Shown piece by piece: positions 25,690 through 33,986 of a stretch of DNA of 64,000 nucleotides. The translations under genes were made by a program, and so were the position numbers. The notes below the pieces were generated by a model, which saw only the letters and a list, made by a program, of their open reading frames with translations, ran no database searches and was not told the origin of the DNA. The stretch spans positions 1 through 64,000 of the forward strand of contig NZ_JBEXDG010000003.1 in the NCBI RefSeq assembly GCF_040605635.1. Direction: 5' to 3'. The DNA comes from Dactylosporangium sp040605635 (GTDB taxonomy: Bacteria; Actinomycetota; Actinomycetes; Mycobacteriales; Micromonosporaceae). The stretch's first letter is position 1, and the number at the start of each line of letters is the position of its first letter.

Positions 25690-28464
25690 GTGCGGGTGAG
25701 GCTTCTCGGTCCGATCGACGTGCTCGTCGGCGGTGCCGCGCGCCCCGTGCGGGGTCAGCGGCGCAAGGCGGTCCTCGCGGTCCTGGGGCTGCACCCGGGC
25801 GAGGTCGTCAGCACCGGCCGCCTCGTCGACCTGGTGTGGGGCGACGCGCCCCCGCCCAATGCCGTCAACGCGTTGCAGAGTCACGTGTCGTACCTGCGGC
25901 GCACCCTCGACGACAAGGCGGCGATCACGTCCCGCCCGCCGGGATATCTGCTCAGCGGCGACGGCACCGACGTCGAGGTCGCCGAGCGGCTCATCGCGGC
26001 GGGCCTGCAGGCAGGGCTGGACCCGGCGACCCGCGCCCGGCACCTGCAGGCCGCCCTCGAACTGTGGCGGGGCACGCCGCTGGAGGACACCGGCGGGCTG
26101 CCGTGGCTCGACGAGCAGGCGGAGCGGCTCGGCCAGCTGTGGCTGCGCGGGCGCCGGGGGCTGCTCGAGGCGCGGCTCGGTCTCGGACAGCACGCGCAGC
26201 TGCTGCCGGACCTGGAGCGGCTGACCCGGGAGCACCCGTTCGACGAGCAGCTGCACGGGCTGCTGATCCTCGCGTTGTACCGGCTGGGCCGGCAGGCCGA
26301 CGCCCTGGCCACGTTCCGCCGGCTGCGCGCCACGCTGGACGACGACCTCGGCATCGAGCCGGGTGCGGCGCTGCGCGAGCTGGAAGGGGCGATCCTGCGC
26401 CAGGACCCCGGCCTCGCCGCGCCGTCCGGGGAGACGATCGCCGTGCACCGGGACACCGTCCCGGCGCAACTGCCCCTGGCGGTGCGGGCGTTCGCCGGGC
26501 GGACGGACGAGCTCGCCCGGCTCGACAAGCTCCTGGCCACCCACGACCGGGCCGCCCACGACCGGGCCGACGGCGGCGAGGCGGCGGTCGCCGTCGTCAC
26601 CGGCACCGCGGGCGTCGGCAAGTCCGCGCTCGTCGTGCACTGGGCGCACCGCGCCGCCGAGCAGTTCCCCGACGGCCAGCTGTACGTGAACCTGCGCGGC
26701 TTCGACCCCGGCGGCCGCCCGGTCGACCCGGCCGACGCGGTCCGCGGGTTCCTCGCCGCGTTCGGCGTCGCCGCCGAGCGGACCCCCGCCGACCTCGCCG
26801 CGCAGGCGGGGCTGCTGCGCAGCCTCCTGGCGGGCAAACGGGTGCTGATCGTGCTCGACAACGCCCGCGACGCCGCACAGGTCCGGCCGCTGCTGCCCGG
26901 CACGCCCGGCTGCCTCACCGTCGTCACCAGCCGCGACGCGCTCACCTCCCTGGTCGCGCTGGAGGGCGCGCTGCCCGTCACCGTCGACCTGCTCAGCCCC
27001 GGCGAGGCCGGTGACCTGCTGATCCGCCGGCTCGGCGCGGCCCGGGCCGCCGGTGAGCCCGCCGCCGTCGCCGAGATCGTGGCCCGCTGCGCCCGGCTGC
27101 CGCTCGCGCTCGCCGTCGTCGCCGGGCGGGCCGCGACCCGGCCGGAGCTGCCCCTGGCGGACCTCGCCGCGTCGCTGCGGGCCGCCGGGCCCCTCGACGC
27201 CGTCGCGGGCGACGACCCGGTGTCCGACCCGAGGGCCGTGTTCTCGTGGTCGTACCGGGCGCTGCGGCCCGCCGCCGCGGAGCTGCTGCGCCGGGTGAGC
27301 CTCGCGCCCGGCACCGACCTCGGCGCCGACGCGATCGCCAGCCTCGCCGGGGTGCCCGCCGCCGCGGCCCGCGCGCCGCTGTCCGAGCTGCTGCACGCCA
27401 ACCTCGTCTTCGAGGACGCGCCCGGCCGGTTCTGCCTGCACGACCTGCTGCGCGCGTACGCCGCCGAGCAGGCCGCCGTCCACGACGCCGCGCCCGGCTA
27501 CCGGCTCGCCGTGCACCGGCTCCTCGACCACTACCTGCACACCGCCGACGCCGCCGCCCGGCTGCTCGACCCGTCCCGCGCCCCGCAGCGGCTCGGCGAC
27601 CCGCAGCCCGGCACCGTCGTGCCCCGCCACGCCGGCCGCGACGAGGCCCTCGCCTGGTTCGACACCGAGCGGGGGCCGCTGCTCGCCGCCGTGCACCTCG
27701 CCGCCGACGCGGGCTTCGACCGGCACACCTGGCAGCTCGCGGCGGCGCTGACCGCGTTCCTCGACCGGCGCGGCCAGTGGCACGACCTCGCCGCCGTCCA
27801 CGAGGCCGCGGTGCGCGCCCAGCGCCGCTCGGGCGATCACACCGGGCTCGGCGACGCCGCGTGCGCGCTCGGCCGCACGTACGCGCGGATCGGCCGCCAC
27901 GAGGACGCCGAACATCATCTGGGTGCGGCGATGTGGGTGCACGAGCAGGTCGGCGACGTCGCCGGGCTGGCCCGCGCCGGCTACCACCTGGGCTGGCTGG
28001 CGCTGCACCTGGACCGCCTGCCCGAGGCGCTGACCCTCACCGAGCAGGCGCTGCACCGCTTCGAACGGCTCGGCGACCGGCTGTGGCGGGCCCGCGCCCT
28101 CAACGCCACCGGCGCGATCCTCGGCCGGCTCGGCGAGCACCGGCAGGCGCTGCAACGCTGCCGGGAGTCGCTCACCGAGACGATCGCGCTGGACGACCGG
28201 CACGGCGAGGCGGCCGCGTGGGACGCCGTCGGTCACGCGCACCACCGGCTCGGCGACCCGCGCCAGGCGATCGCCTGCTTCGGGCACGCGCTGCGGGCCT
28301 ATCACGAGGTCGGCGACCGCTCCGGCGAGGCGGCCGTGCTGGCCCACCTCGCCGACGCCCACGACGACGCCGAGGACCCGGTGGCCGCGGCCGGGCACCG
28401 CCGCCGCGGCCGGTCGATCCTCGCCACCCTCGACGGCCAGGTCTCAGGCGGTCGCCTTCCGTAG
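25690..28464 (+). CDS. SARP/AfsR-family transcriptional regulator
   Basis: 924 residues. OmpR-type winged helix (about 1-95: RVRLLGPIDVLVGG, VSTGRLVDLVWGDAPPP), BTAD (to about 240, ending GIEPGAALRELEGAILRQ), an NB-ARC ATPase domain with Walker A GTAGVGKSAL near 305 and LLAGKRVLIVLDNARD, then C-terminal TPR repeats (about 690-910). AfsR-like regulators activate secondary metabolism, but no such cluster is visible here. GTG 25690 lies six bases after TAGGTT (25678-25683). The 3' end overlaps the convergent ABC permease gene by 21 bases. Confidence 0.9.
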   Translation: MRVRLLGPIDVLVGGAARPVRGQRRKAVLAVLGLHPGEVVSTGRLVDLVWGDAPPPNAVNALQSHVSYLRRTLDDKAAITSRPPGYLLSGDGTDVEVAERLIAAGLQAGLDPATRARHLQAALELWRGTPLEDTGGLPWLDEQAERLGQLWLRGRRGLLEARLGLGQHAQLLPDLERLTREHPFDEQLHGLLILALYRLGRQADALATFRRLRATLDDDLGIEPGAALRELEGAILRQDPGLAAPSGETIAVHRDTVPAQLPLAVRAFAGRTDELARLDKLLATHDRAAHDRADGGEAAVAVVTGTAGVGKSALVVHWAHRAAEQFPDGQLYVNLRGFDPGGRPVDPADAVRGFLAAFGVAAERTPADLAAQAGLLRSLLAGKRVLIVLDNARDAAQVRPLLPGTPGCLTVVTSRDALTSLVALEGALPVTVDLLSPGEAGDLLIRRLGAARAAGEPAAVAEIVARCARLPLALAVVAGRAATRPELPLADLAASLRAAGPLDAVAGDDPVSDPRAVFSWSYRALRPAAAELLRRVSLAPGTDLGADAIASLAGVPAAAARAPLSELLHANLVFEDAPGRFCLHDLLRAYAAEQAAVHDAAPGYRLAVHRLLDHYLHTADAAARLLDPSRAPQRLGDPQPGTVVPRHAGRDEALAWFDTERGPLLAAVHLAADAGFDRHTWQLAAALTAFLDRRGQWHDLAAVHEAAVRAQRRSGDHTGLGDAACALGRTYARIGRHEDAEHHLGAAMWVHEQVGDVAGLARAGYHLGWLALHLDRLPEALTLTEQALHRFERLGDRLWRARALNATGAILGRLGEHRQALQRCRESLTETIALDDRHGEAAAWDAVGHAHHRLGDPRQAIACFGHALRAYHEVGDRSGEAAVLAHLADAHDDAEDPVAAAGHRRRGRSILATLDGQVSGGRLP

Positions 28465-29139
28465 TGCCGTCCACGACAGCACGGCCAGCGCCACGACCAC
28501 GATCGACGGCAGGCCCGCGAACAGGGCCAGCGCGCTCTGGTCGGCGAGCCAGTGCCCGACCGCCGGCCAGTGCCCGTACTTCGTGATCAGCCCGGCGGTG
28601 AGGCCGAGGACGACCACGACGACGCTGATCGCGCCGAAGACGCCGTTGGTGCGCCACCGCACGTACACGGCGCCGAAGGTGATCCCGATGAGGCTCATCA
28701 GCAGCATCGGAACGCCGTACAGGAGCAGCTGGGCCGGCACGCTGAACCTGTCGATGAACCCGATGCCGAAGAACCACACCCGCAGCCCCCAGCCGCCGGT
28801 GGCCTGCTCGATCGCCTGCAGGATGACGAGCAGCACAGCGTAGAGCGCGGTCTGCGCGAGGGTGAACAGGCCGAGCGCGGCGCTGAACTCGCGCCGGGTG
28901 ACGCTCATGCCGAGCGTGAACGGGAACTGCTGCGCGACCGCGACCGCGCCGAACGCCAGGCCCGTGAAGTAGACGCTCGCGAGGCCGCCGGTCACGCCCT
29001 TGTCGCCGATCTCGCCGCCCATCGAGCCGAACACGAACAGGTTCACGGCGAAGGAGAGGAAGAGGATGACGAGCGGCCACAGCAACCCGTCGCGGCGGCC
29101 CGCCGCGTGGAGCCGGGCGACGGCGAAGACGCGGTTCAT
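28444..29139 (-). CDS. ABC transporter permease (membrane subunit)
   Basis: 231 residues with about six hydrophobic segments (LLWPLVILFLSFAVNLFVFG, ALYAVLLVILQAI, LLLYGVPMLLMSLIGITF, FAGLPSIVVVALAVLSW and others). No family signature beyond an ABC-2-type exporter permease, consistent with the adjacent ATPase. ATG 29139 overlaps the ATPase stop (ATGA). Its 3' end overlaps the SARP gene on the opposite strand. Confidence 0.75.
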   Translation of the reverse strand: MNRVFAVARLHAAGRRDGLLWPLVILFLSFAVNLFVFGSMGGEIGDKGVTGGLASVYFTGLAFGAVAVAQQFPFTLGMSVTRREFSAALGLFTLAQTALYAVLLVILQAIEQATGGWGLRVWFFGIGFIDRFSVPAQLLLYGVPMLLMSLIGITFGAVYVRWRTNGVFGAISVVVVVLGLTAGLITKYGHWPAVGHWLADQSALALFAGLPSIVVVALAVLSWTALRKATA

Positions 29140-30062
29140 GAGACGGCCTCCCGGGCGTCGGTAGGGGGTGTCGAGCCGCCCGGCGAGTTCCGGCCGGGCT
29201 GCGAGGCGCTGGTGATGCGGACGACGAGCTGCTGCAGCGAGACGGGCTCCACCCGGACGCCGGCCTCGCGGGCACGATCGGCGGAGACGGTGCCCCGCAC
29301 GGTGGCGCGGGTCAGCCCGCCGAGCCGGTCGCGGTGCAGCTCGTCGGTGTTGGCGGTGAGCGCGTCGACCGCCGTCGCCGGTCCGGTGAGGGTGACGACC
29401 TGGCCGCGCAGGGTGTCGACGGCCTCGGACAGCACGATCCGGCCGCGCTCGATGAGCAGCACATGCTCGATGAGGTCGCTGACCTCGTCGATGAGGTGCG
29501 TGGACAGCACGACGGTGCGCGGGAACTCGGCGTAGTCGGCGAGCAGCCGGTCGTAGAACAGCTGCCGGGACACGGCGTCGAGGCCGAGGTACGGCTCGTC
29601 GAAGAACGTCAGCGGGGCGCGGGACGCGAGGCCGACGATGACGCCGAGCGCGGACAGCATGCCGCGGGACAGCTTCTTCACCGGCCTGCCGACCGGCAGC
29701 TGGAAGTCGGCGACCAGCGATCGGGCGAACGCCTCGTCCCAGGCGGGGTGCAGCAGCCGGCCGGCGAACAGGACGTGCCGGACCTTGAACGTGTCCGGGT
29801 AGCGCTGGCTCTCCTTGACGAAGCTGATCCGCTGGAGGACGGCCGCGTTCTCGACCGGGTCGGCGCCGAAGACGCGGATGGTGCCGCCGGTGGCGAACTG
29901 CTGCCCGGTCAGCAGCTGCATGAGGGTGGTCTTGCCGGCGCCGTTGCGGCCGAGCAGGCCGTAGATGCCGTTGCGGTGCAGGTCGAAGCTGACGTCGTCG
30001 AGGGCCGCGACCGGCCCGAACCGCTTGGACACGCCCTGCACGGACACGACGGGGGCACTCAT
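29136..30062 (-). CDS. ABC transporter ATP-binding protein
   Basis: 308 residues. Walker A GRNGAGKTTL near 44, signature-like LSRGML in place of LSGGQ, Walker B LTFFDEPYLGLD. The C-terminal ~70 residues form an extension typical of the YtrB/BcrA group. ATG 30062 overlaps a mini-ORF by four bases. Works with the permease at 28444. The YtrA-type regulator just upstream suggests an operon induced by cell-envelope stress or antibiotics, as in other YtrA systems. The degenerate signature motif is noted but common in this subfamily. Confidence 0.9.
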   Translation of the reverse strand: MSAPVVSVQGVSKRFGPVAALDDVSFDLHRNGIYGLLGRNGAGKTTLMQLLTGQQFATGGTIRVFGADPVENAAVLQRISFVKESQRYPDTFKVRHVLFAGRLLHPAWDEAFARSLVADFQLPVGRPVKKLSRGMLSALGVIVGLASRAPLTFFDEPYLGLDAVSRQLFYDRLLADYAEFPRTVVLSTHLIDEVSDLIEHVLLIERGRIVLSEAVDTLRGQVVTLTGPATAVDALTANTDELHRDRLGGLTRATVRGTVSADRAREAGVRVEPVSLQQLVVRITSASQPGRNSPGGSTPPTDAREAVS

Positions 30063-30142
30063 GACGCCGCCCCGCCGCGCTCGCCGGCGCCACGAGGCAC
30101 GCTCGGGCACCGCACCATGATTCGCTCACGCAGTTCGCTCAT
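30059..30142 (-). CDS. Bridging mini-ORF, MSELR family (gntR/ABC junction)
   Basis: 27 codons from ATG 30142 (begins MSELRERIMVR). The start overlaps the gntR stop by four bases (ATGA: stop TGA at 30141-30139), and the TGA stop overlaps the ABC ATPase ATG by four bases. The first ten codons repeat the DNA of the mini-ORF at 21847-21915. Expression is unproven. If translated it would couple gntR to the ABC genes; if not, it is an intergenic repeat in the operon. Confidence 0.4.
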   Translation of the reverse strand: MSELRERIMVRCPSVPRGAGERGGAAS

Positions 30143-30519
30143 CGCTGCTCCTCGTAGCGGTCGATCATCGTCTTGAGCTCAGCGGGGTGGATGCCGAGCT
30201 TCGCCGCCTCGGCCAGCAGCGGCTGCAGGAACTGCTCGCCGAACTGCTCCTTGCGGCGTTGGCGGAGCTTGGCCTGCGCGCCGGGGGTGACGAACATGCC
30301 GATGCCTCGCTTCTTGTAGAGCACGCCGTCGTCGACGAGCTGGTTGACGCCCTTGCCCGCGGTCGCGGGGTTGATCCGGTGGAAGGCCGCGAGCTCGTTG
30401 GTCGACGGGACCTGCGACTCCTCGGGCAGGGACCCGTCGATGATCGAGTTCTCGATCTGCTCTGCGATCTGCAGGAAGATCGGCCGGCCGTCATCCATCA
30501 GCTGGGTTCGTCGGTTCAT
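30139..30519 (-). CDS. GntR-family regulator, YtrA subfamily
   Basis: 126 residues. N-terminal winged helix (GRPIFLQIAEQIENSIIDGSLPEESQVPSTNELAAFHRINPATAGKGVNQLVDDGVLYKKRG, split) and a very short C-terminal domain (about 40 residues), the YtrA hallmark. YtrA proteins repress ABC transporter operons like the one that follows. A mini-ORF overlaps its stop. The start is ATG 30519; ATG 30498 is an alternative. Upstream lies a GGTTAGTTACATG...AACC inverted stretch that may be its operator. Confidence 0.88.
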   Translation of the reverse strand: MNRRTQLMDDGRPIFLQIAEQIENSIIDGSLPEESQVPSTNELAAFHRINPATAGKGVNQLVDDGVLYKKRGIGMFVTPGAQAKLRQRRKEQFGEQFLQPLLAEAAKLGIHPAELKTMIDRYEEQR

Positions 30520-30589
30520 TACTCATGTAACTAACCATGCAACCTTGGCACCGCCACCGTCAAGCCCGCGGGACGGGTAGCGTCGAGGC

Positions 30590-31063
30590 GTGCAGAAGAT
30601 GGCATGGCTGGCCGTGCGCGACCGGGACCCCGCGCCGGCGCTCGGGCTCACCGAGATCGGCGAGACGGACTGGCGGGCGGGCGTCGACCTGGCCTACTTC
30701 ACCGACGACCGGGTGATCGTCACGCGACCCGTCGACGGATGGATCCTGGTCCTCGGCATGGCGCTCATGAGGGACCGGCCCGACGTGACCGGGCTCTCGG
30801 CGACCCTGGACACCGAGGTGCAGTTCTTCTCGTCACATCGGGCGCTGCAGGTGTACCGCTGGCAACGCGCCCGCTCGGGAGATCTGCTCCGGTCGTTCGC
30901 CGTCTCCGACGGCGAGGTCGACGAGCTCGGCGAGGCCTCCGAGCTGGAGCGCTCCTTCGGCGAACTGGTCGACGACGGCGACGTGCACGCGGTGGCGGCG
31001 CAGTGGAGCGTCGACCCCGGCACGGTGAACGTCCCCGTCCGGGTGTTCACCAGTAGGACATAG
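30590..31063 (+). CDS. Conserved hypothetical protein
   Basis: 157 residues, acidic, no signal peptide or membrane segment, no named family. Notable stretch: YFTDDRVIVTRPVDGWILVLGMAL and VQFFSSHRALQVYRWQRA. It resembles small proteins common in actinomycetes. GTG 30590 lies six bases after TAGCGT (30578-30583), a leaderless arrangement, which supports it as a real gene. No partner is evident nearby. Confidence 0.6.
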   Translation: MQKMAWLAVRDRDPAPALGLTEIGETDWRAGVDLAYFTDDRVIVTRPVDGWILVLGMALMRDRPDVTGLSATLDTEVQFFSSHRALQVYRWQRARSGDLLRSFAVSDGEVDELGEASELERSFGELVDDGDVHAVAAQWSVDPGTVNVPVRVFTSRT

Positions 31064-31083
31064 ATAGGATCTTCCATACGTCG

Positions 31084-31518
31084 ATGTCCATGCCGCAGGC
31101 TCGACGCATGACTCGCCTGCTCTCGCAGCTCACCCTCGCCCTGGTGCTGGTCGCCGCGCTGATCACCGGGCCCGCCGTCGTGGCACCCTCGACCGCCGAC
31201 GCGGCACACGCGTCGGTCTACTCCTCGTGCACCATCTCGGGCTGCTCCACCGCGCGCACCGCCCGGTCCGGCTGGAGCTCACTGGGCTTCCCCACCGCGC
31301 GCAACTGGTACACGTGGCCGTACGGGCAGTACAACTTCGCCGGCGGCCAGTTCTTCAACCGGGAGGGCCAGCTGCCGTCGGGCGCGACCTACTACGAGTA
31401 CGACGTCGTGCCCCGCAGCCGGGGCGCGGCCCGCGACGCGAAGCGCATCATCATCAACCGCAGCACGGGCGTGACCTGGTACTCCCCCGACCACTACGCG
31501 AACTTCTACCGGCTCTGA
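31084..31518 (+). CDS. Secreted guanyl-specific ribonuclease (RNase Sa/barnase family)
   Basis: 144 residues. Signal peptide to about 40 (MTRLLSQLTLALVLVAALITGPA, then a cleavage near TADAA). The C-terminal ~75 residues follow RNase Sa: YYEYDVVPRSRG with catalytic Glu105, DAKRIIINRSTGVTWYSPDHYANF with Arg121 and His137. It should cleave RNA after G outside the cell. Family inhibitors (barstar-like) are normally made inside producers; none is adjacent. The alternative start ATG 31108 would shorten only the N-region of the signal peptide. Confidence 0.85.
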   Translation: MSMPQARRMTRLLSQLTLALVLVAALITGPAVVAPSTADAAHASVYSSCTISGCSTARTARSGWSSLGFPTARNWYTWPYGQYNFAGGQFFNREGQLPSGATYYEYDVVPRSRGAARDAKRIIINRSTGVTWYSPDHYANFYRL

Positions 31519-31534
31519 CCTGATCCCCCGAGAC

Positions 31535-31558
31535 CCCCGGGCCCGTCGTGGCCCGGGG
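31535..31558. terminator. Terminator hairpin between ribonuclease and DUF4236 genes
   Basis: CCCCGGGCC (31535-31543) and GGCCCGGGG (31550-31558), perfect 9-bp stem, six-base loop, between two convergent genes. No T-tract. Confidence 0.65.
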
Positions 31559-31571
31559 TGTCACCGTCGGG

Positions 31572-31757
31572 TCAGCTGCCGCCGCGGCGGCCCCGGCTGC
31601 GCCACGAGAACGGGCCGGGCAGGTCGTAGCGGTGCGCCCTGGTCTTCGAGTTCCACGACCACTTCCCGATCTTCAGACTCCAGGAGGACAGGCCCTTCGG
31701 AGTGAAGTTCAGCACCAGTGGGCCGAAGCGCATCGCCTTGCGGAACAGGATCGGCAC
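31572..31757 (-). CDS. DUF4236-like small protein
   Basis: 61 residues from GTG 31757, which has a very good binding site (GAGGAGG, four-base spacing). The sequence FRKAMRFGPLVLNFTPKG and SLKIGKWSWNS is typical of the DUF4236 domain (xFRKxxRxGPxxLNxxxxG). Very basic C-terminus. Function unknown. Located between the secreted ribonuclease (convergent) and a PH-domain gene (divergent). Confidence 0.7.
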   Translation of the reverse strand: MPILFRKAMRFGPLVLNFTPKGLSSWSLKIGKWSWNSKTRAHRYDLPGPFSWRSRGRRGGS

Positions 31758-31838
31758 GGGTCCTCCTCGGGGGTGTGCCGTCCAGGATGACCTATGCGCG
31801 CCAGCTACCGGGTTGAGGGGTCGGTCTACGTTGGACAC

Positions 31839-32210
31839 ATGGCCCAACAGGTGAAGTACGACCGCCGTGAACAGTACGAGCAGATCGTGTCAGGTCTGCT
31901 ACCCGGCGAGACCATCATCGCCGTCTACGACGCCGTCGGCATCGGCACCGGGTTCATCGGCCTGACCGACCGCCGGGTGATCCTGCAGGACCGCTCGTTC
32001 GTCGGCAAGCGCCTCGCCCTCACGTCGATCCCCTACTCGAAGGTGACCGCGGTCTCCATCGTGAGCAACAAGTCGTGGGTCGGCAGCTTCTTCAGCAGTG
32101 GCAACATCGCCCTGCACGTCGGCACGCACACGTATGAGATCGAGGTGCGCGGCGTGGAGAAGACCCAGCACATCCACAACGTCGTCCTGCACTACGCCGC
32201 CTCGCACTAA
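31839..32210 (+). CDS. Bacterial PH-domain protein
   Basis: 123 residues, no signal peptide. Pattern LLPGETIIAVYDAVGIGTGFIGLTDRRVILQDRSF followed by KVTAVSIVSNKSWVGSFFSSGNIALHVGTHTYEIEV, typical of bacterial PH domains (GLTDRRVI is the characteristic motif). Function unknown. ATG 31839 lies six bases after TACGTT (31827-31832), suggesting a leaderless transcript. Overlaps the end of the dehydrogenase remnant on the opposite strand by four bases. Confidence 0.8.
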   Translation: MAQQVKYDRREQYEQIVSGLLPGETIIAVYDAVGIGTGFIGLTDRRVILQDRSFVGKRLALTSIPYSKVTAVSIVSNKSWVGSFFSSGNIALHVGTHTYEIEVRGVEKTQHIHNVVLHYAASH

Positions 32211-32551
32211 GGCGTCAGGACCAGCTTTCCCGTGGTGTGCCCCAGCTCGCCGAACTCGTGGGCGGATCCGGCCCCGGCGAGGGGGAAGACGCGGTCGACG
32301 TGGACCGTGAGCCGGCCGTCCAGGACGAGCGCGGTCAGGTGCTCCAGGCCGGCCCGGTCGGGCTCGGCGAGCAGGAACACCCCGCCGGCCTCGATGGCGG
32401 CGGCCTCGTCGGCGCGCAGCACCGACGCGGCGCCGAGCGTGTCCTGCGTCACCCGCCGCATCATCGGCACGCGTCCCCCGTCGCCGGTCTCATCATTCGG
32501 ACGGTAGCACCGTCTCCGCGGCCCAGGACCGCCAACGGTCGAGCTTGCCAC
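32207..32551 (-). pseudogene. Zinc-binding dehydrogenase remnant (C-terminal fragment)
   Basis: The frame ends with LTVHVDRVFPLAGAGSAHEFGELGHTTGKLVLTP (split), the characteristic C-terminal ~80 residues of an MDR alcohol dehydrogenase/quinone oxidoreductase. The catalytic and Rossmann parts are missing upstream, where the argH stop (32493) intervenes. The start at 32551 is only where the frame opens; the recognisable homology begins near 32460. Interpreted as a truncated relic of a gene that once abutted argH. The stop (32207-32209) overlaps the PH gene. Confidence 0.6.
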
Positions 32552-33932
32552 CGGCGATGGCGAGCTGGTCGGAGACCGGCCCGGGACCCGTCGAGCCCGG
32601 CGTGGTGCGCGCGGCCAGGGCGCCGCGGACCGAGAACACCGTCCGGACGTCCGGCGTCAGGTGCGGGCTGACGGCCCGCAGGTCGTCGTCGGAGACCTCG
32701 TCGAGGCCGACGTCGCGGGACGCGGCGATGACGACGAGCTTCCCGGTGATCTCGTGCGCGTCGCGGAACGCGACCCCCTGCCGGACCAGCCACTCGGCGA
32801 CCTCGGTCGCGAGGGTGTAGCCGACGGGCGCCTGCTCGGCGAGCCGGTCGACCCGGACCGTCATCGTGGAGATCATGCCCGCGAGGGCGGGCAGGACCAG
32901 CTCGAGGGTGTCGACGGCGTCGAAGACGGGCTCCTTGTCCTCCTGCAGGTCCCGGTCATACGCGAGGGGCAGGCCCTTGAGCATCGCCAGGACGCCGGTC
33001 AGGTGGCCGATGAGCCGGCCGGACTTGCCGCGGGCCAGCTCGGCGATGTCCGGGTTCTTCTTCTGCGGCATGATCGACGACCCGGTCGCGAACGCGTCGT
33101 CGAGCTGCACCCAGCCGAACGCGGGGGTCGTCCACAGCACGACCTCCTCGCCGAGCCGCGACAGGTGCACGCCGGTGAGGGCCGCGATGAACAGGAACTC
33201 GGCGACGAAGTCGCGGTCGGAGACGGCGTCGATCGAGTTGGCGGCGGCGGCGTCGAAGCCGAGCTCCTTGGCCACCTGCGTCGGGTCGAGCGGCAACGAC
33301 GACCCGGCGAGCGCACCGGCGCCGAGCGGGCTGACCGAGCTGCGCACGTCCCAGTCGCGGAGCCGGTCGAGGTCGCGCAGCAGCGCCTGCACGTGGGCGA
33401 GGAGCTGGTGCCCGAACGCGATCGGCTGCGCGGGCTGCAGGTGCGTGAAGCCGGGGGCGGGCGTGTCGACGTGCCGGGCGGCCTGCTCGACGAGCGCGTC
33501 GGCGAGCTCCACGATCCGGCCGGCGACGCCGCGGGCGTGATCGCGCAGGTACAGCCGGAGGTCGGTGGCCACCTGGTCGTTGCGGGACCGGCCGGCGCGC
33601 AGCTTCCCGCCGAGCGCGCCGAGCCGCTCCAGGAGTCCGCGCTCCAGGGCGGTGTGCACGTCCTCGTCGTCGACCGTCGGCCGGAACTCGCCGGCGGCGC
33701 AGGCGGACTCGAGGTCGTCGAGCGCGGCGAGCATCCTGCCGAGCTCGTCGGCGTCGAGCAGGCCGGCCCGGGCGAGGACCCGCGCGTGGGCCCGGGACCC
33801 GGCGATGTCGTACGGCGCGAGGCGCCAGTCGAACTGGACGCTCACCGACAGCCGGGCGAGGGCCTCGGCGGGCCCGCCGGCGAACCGGCCGCCCCACAGC
33901 CGGGTCGGGGACTCAGAAGACGAAGTTGCCAC
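32493..33932 (-). CDS. argH: Argininosuccinate lyase
   Basis: 479 residues; last step of arginine synthesis, splitting argininosuccinate into arginine and fumarate. Family signature GSSIMPQKKNPD near residue 288, RLWGGRFAGGP near the N-terminus, SRNDQVATDLRLYLR and HLQPAQP (catalytic His). GTG 33932 has GAAGGA seven bases before it; a longer frame has no site. Last gene in the cluster argC-J-B-D-F-R-H. The 54-base gap to argR contains an inverted repeat. Confidence 0.96.
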   Translation of the reverse strand: MATSSSESPTRLWGGRFAGGPAEALARLSVSVQFDWRLAPYDIAGSRAHARVLARAGLLDADELGRMLAALDDLESACAAGEFRPTVDDEDVHTALERGLLERLGALGGKLRAGRSRNDQVATDLRLYLRDHARGVAGRIVELADALVEQAARHVDTPAPGFTHLQPAQPIAFGHQLLAHVQALLRDLDRLRDWDVRSSVSPLGAGALAGSSLPLDPTQVAKELGFDAAAANSIDAVSDRDFVAEFLFIAALTGVHLSRLGEEVVLWTTPAFGWVQLDDAFATGSSIMPQKKNPDIAELARGKSGRLIGHLTGVLAMLKGLPLAYDRDLQEDKEPVFDAVDTLELVLPALAGMISTMTVRVDRLAEQAPVGYTLATEVAEWLVRQGVAFRDAHEITGKLVVIAASRDVGLDEVSDDDLRAVSPHLTPDVRTVFSVRGALAARTTPGSTGPGPVSDQLAIAGGKLDRWRSWAAETVLPSE

Positions 33933-33948
33933 GCGACGATCCTTCCAT

Positions 33949-33968
33949 ATCTTGCTTTCGTGCAAGAT
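33949..33968. promoter_or_regulatory. Inverted repeat between argR and argH
   Basis: ATCTTGC (33949-33955) and GCAAGAT (33962-33968) form a perfect 7-bp inverted repeat with a six-base loop in the short gap between argR and argH. The position fits an arginine operator or a small processing hairpin; the sequence does not clearly match known ARG boxes. Confidence 0.4.
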
Positions 33969-33986
33969 CGCGGTATTTGCCGAGCC

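Noticed and set aside
31084..31757. Toxin-antitoxin pair (ribonuclease with DUF4236 protein)
   Set aside because: The small protein is basic, convergent, and does not resemble barstar; the ribonuclease has a signal peptide.
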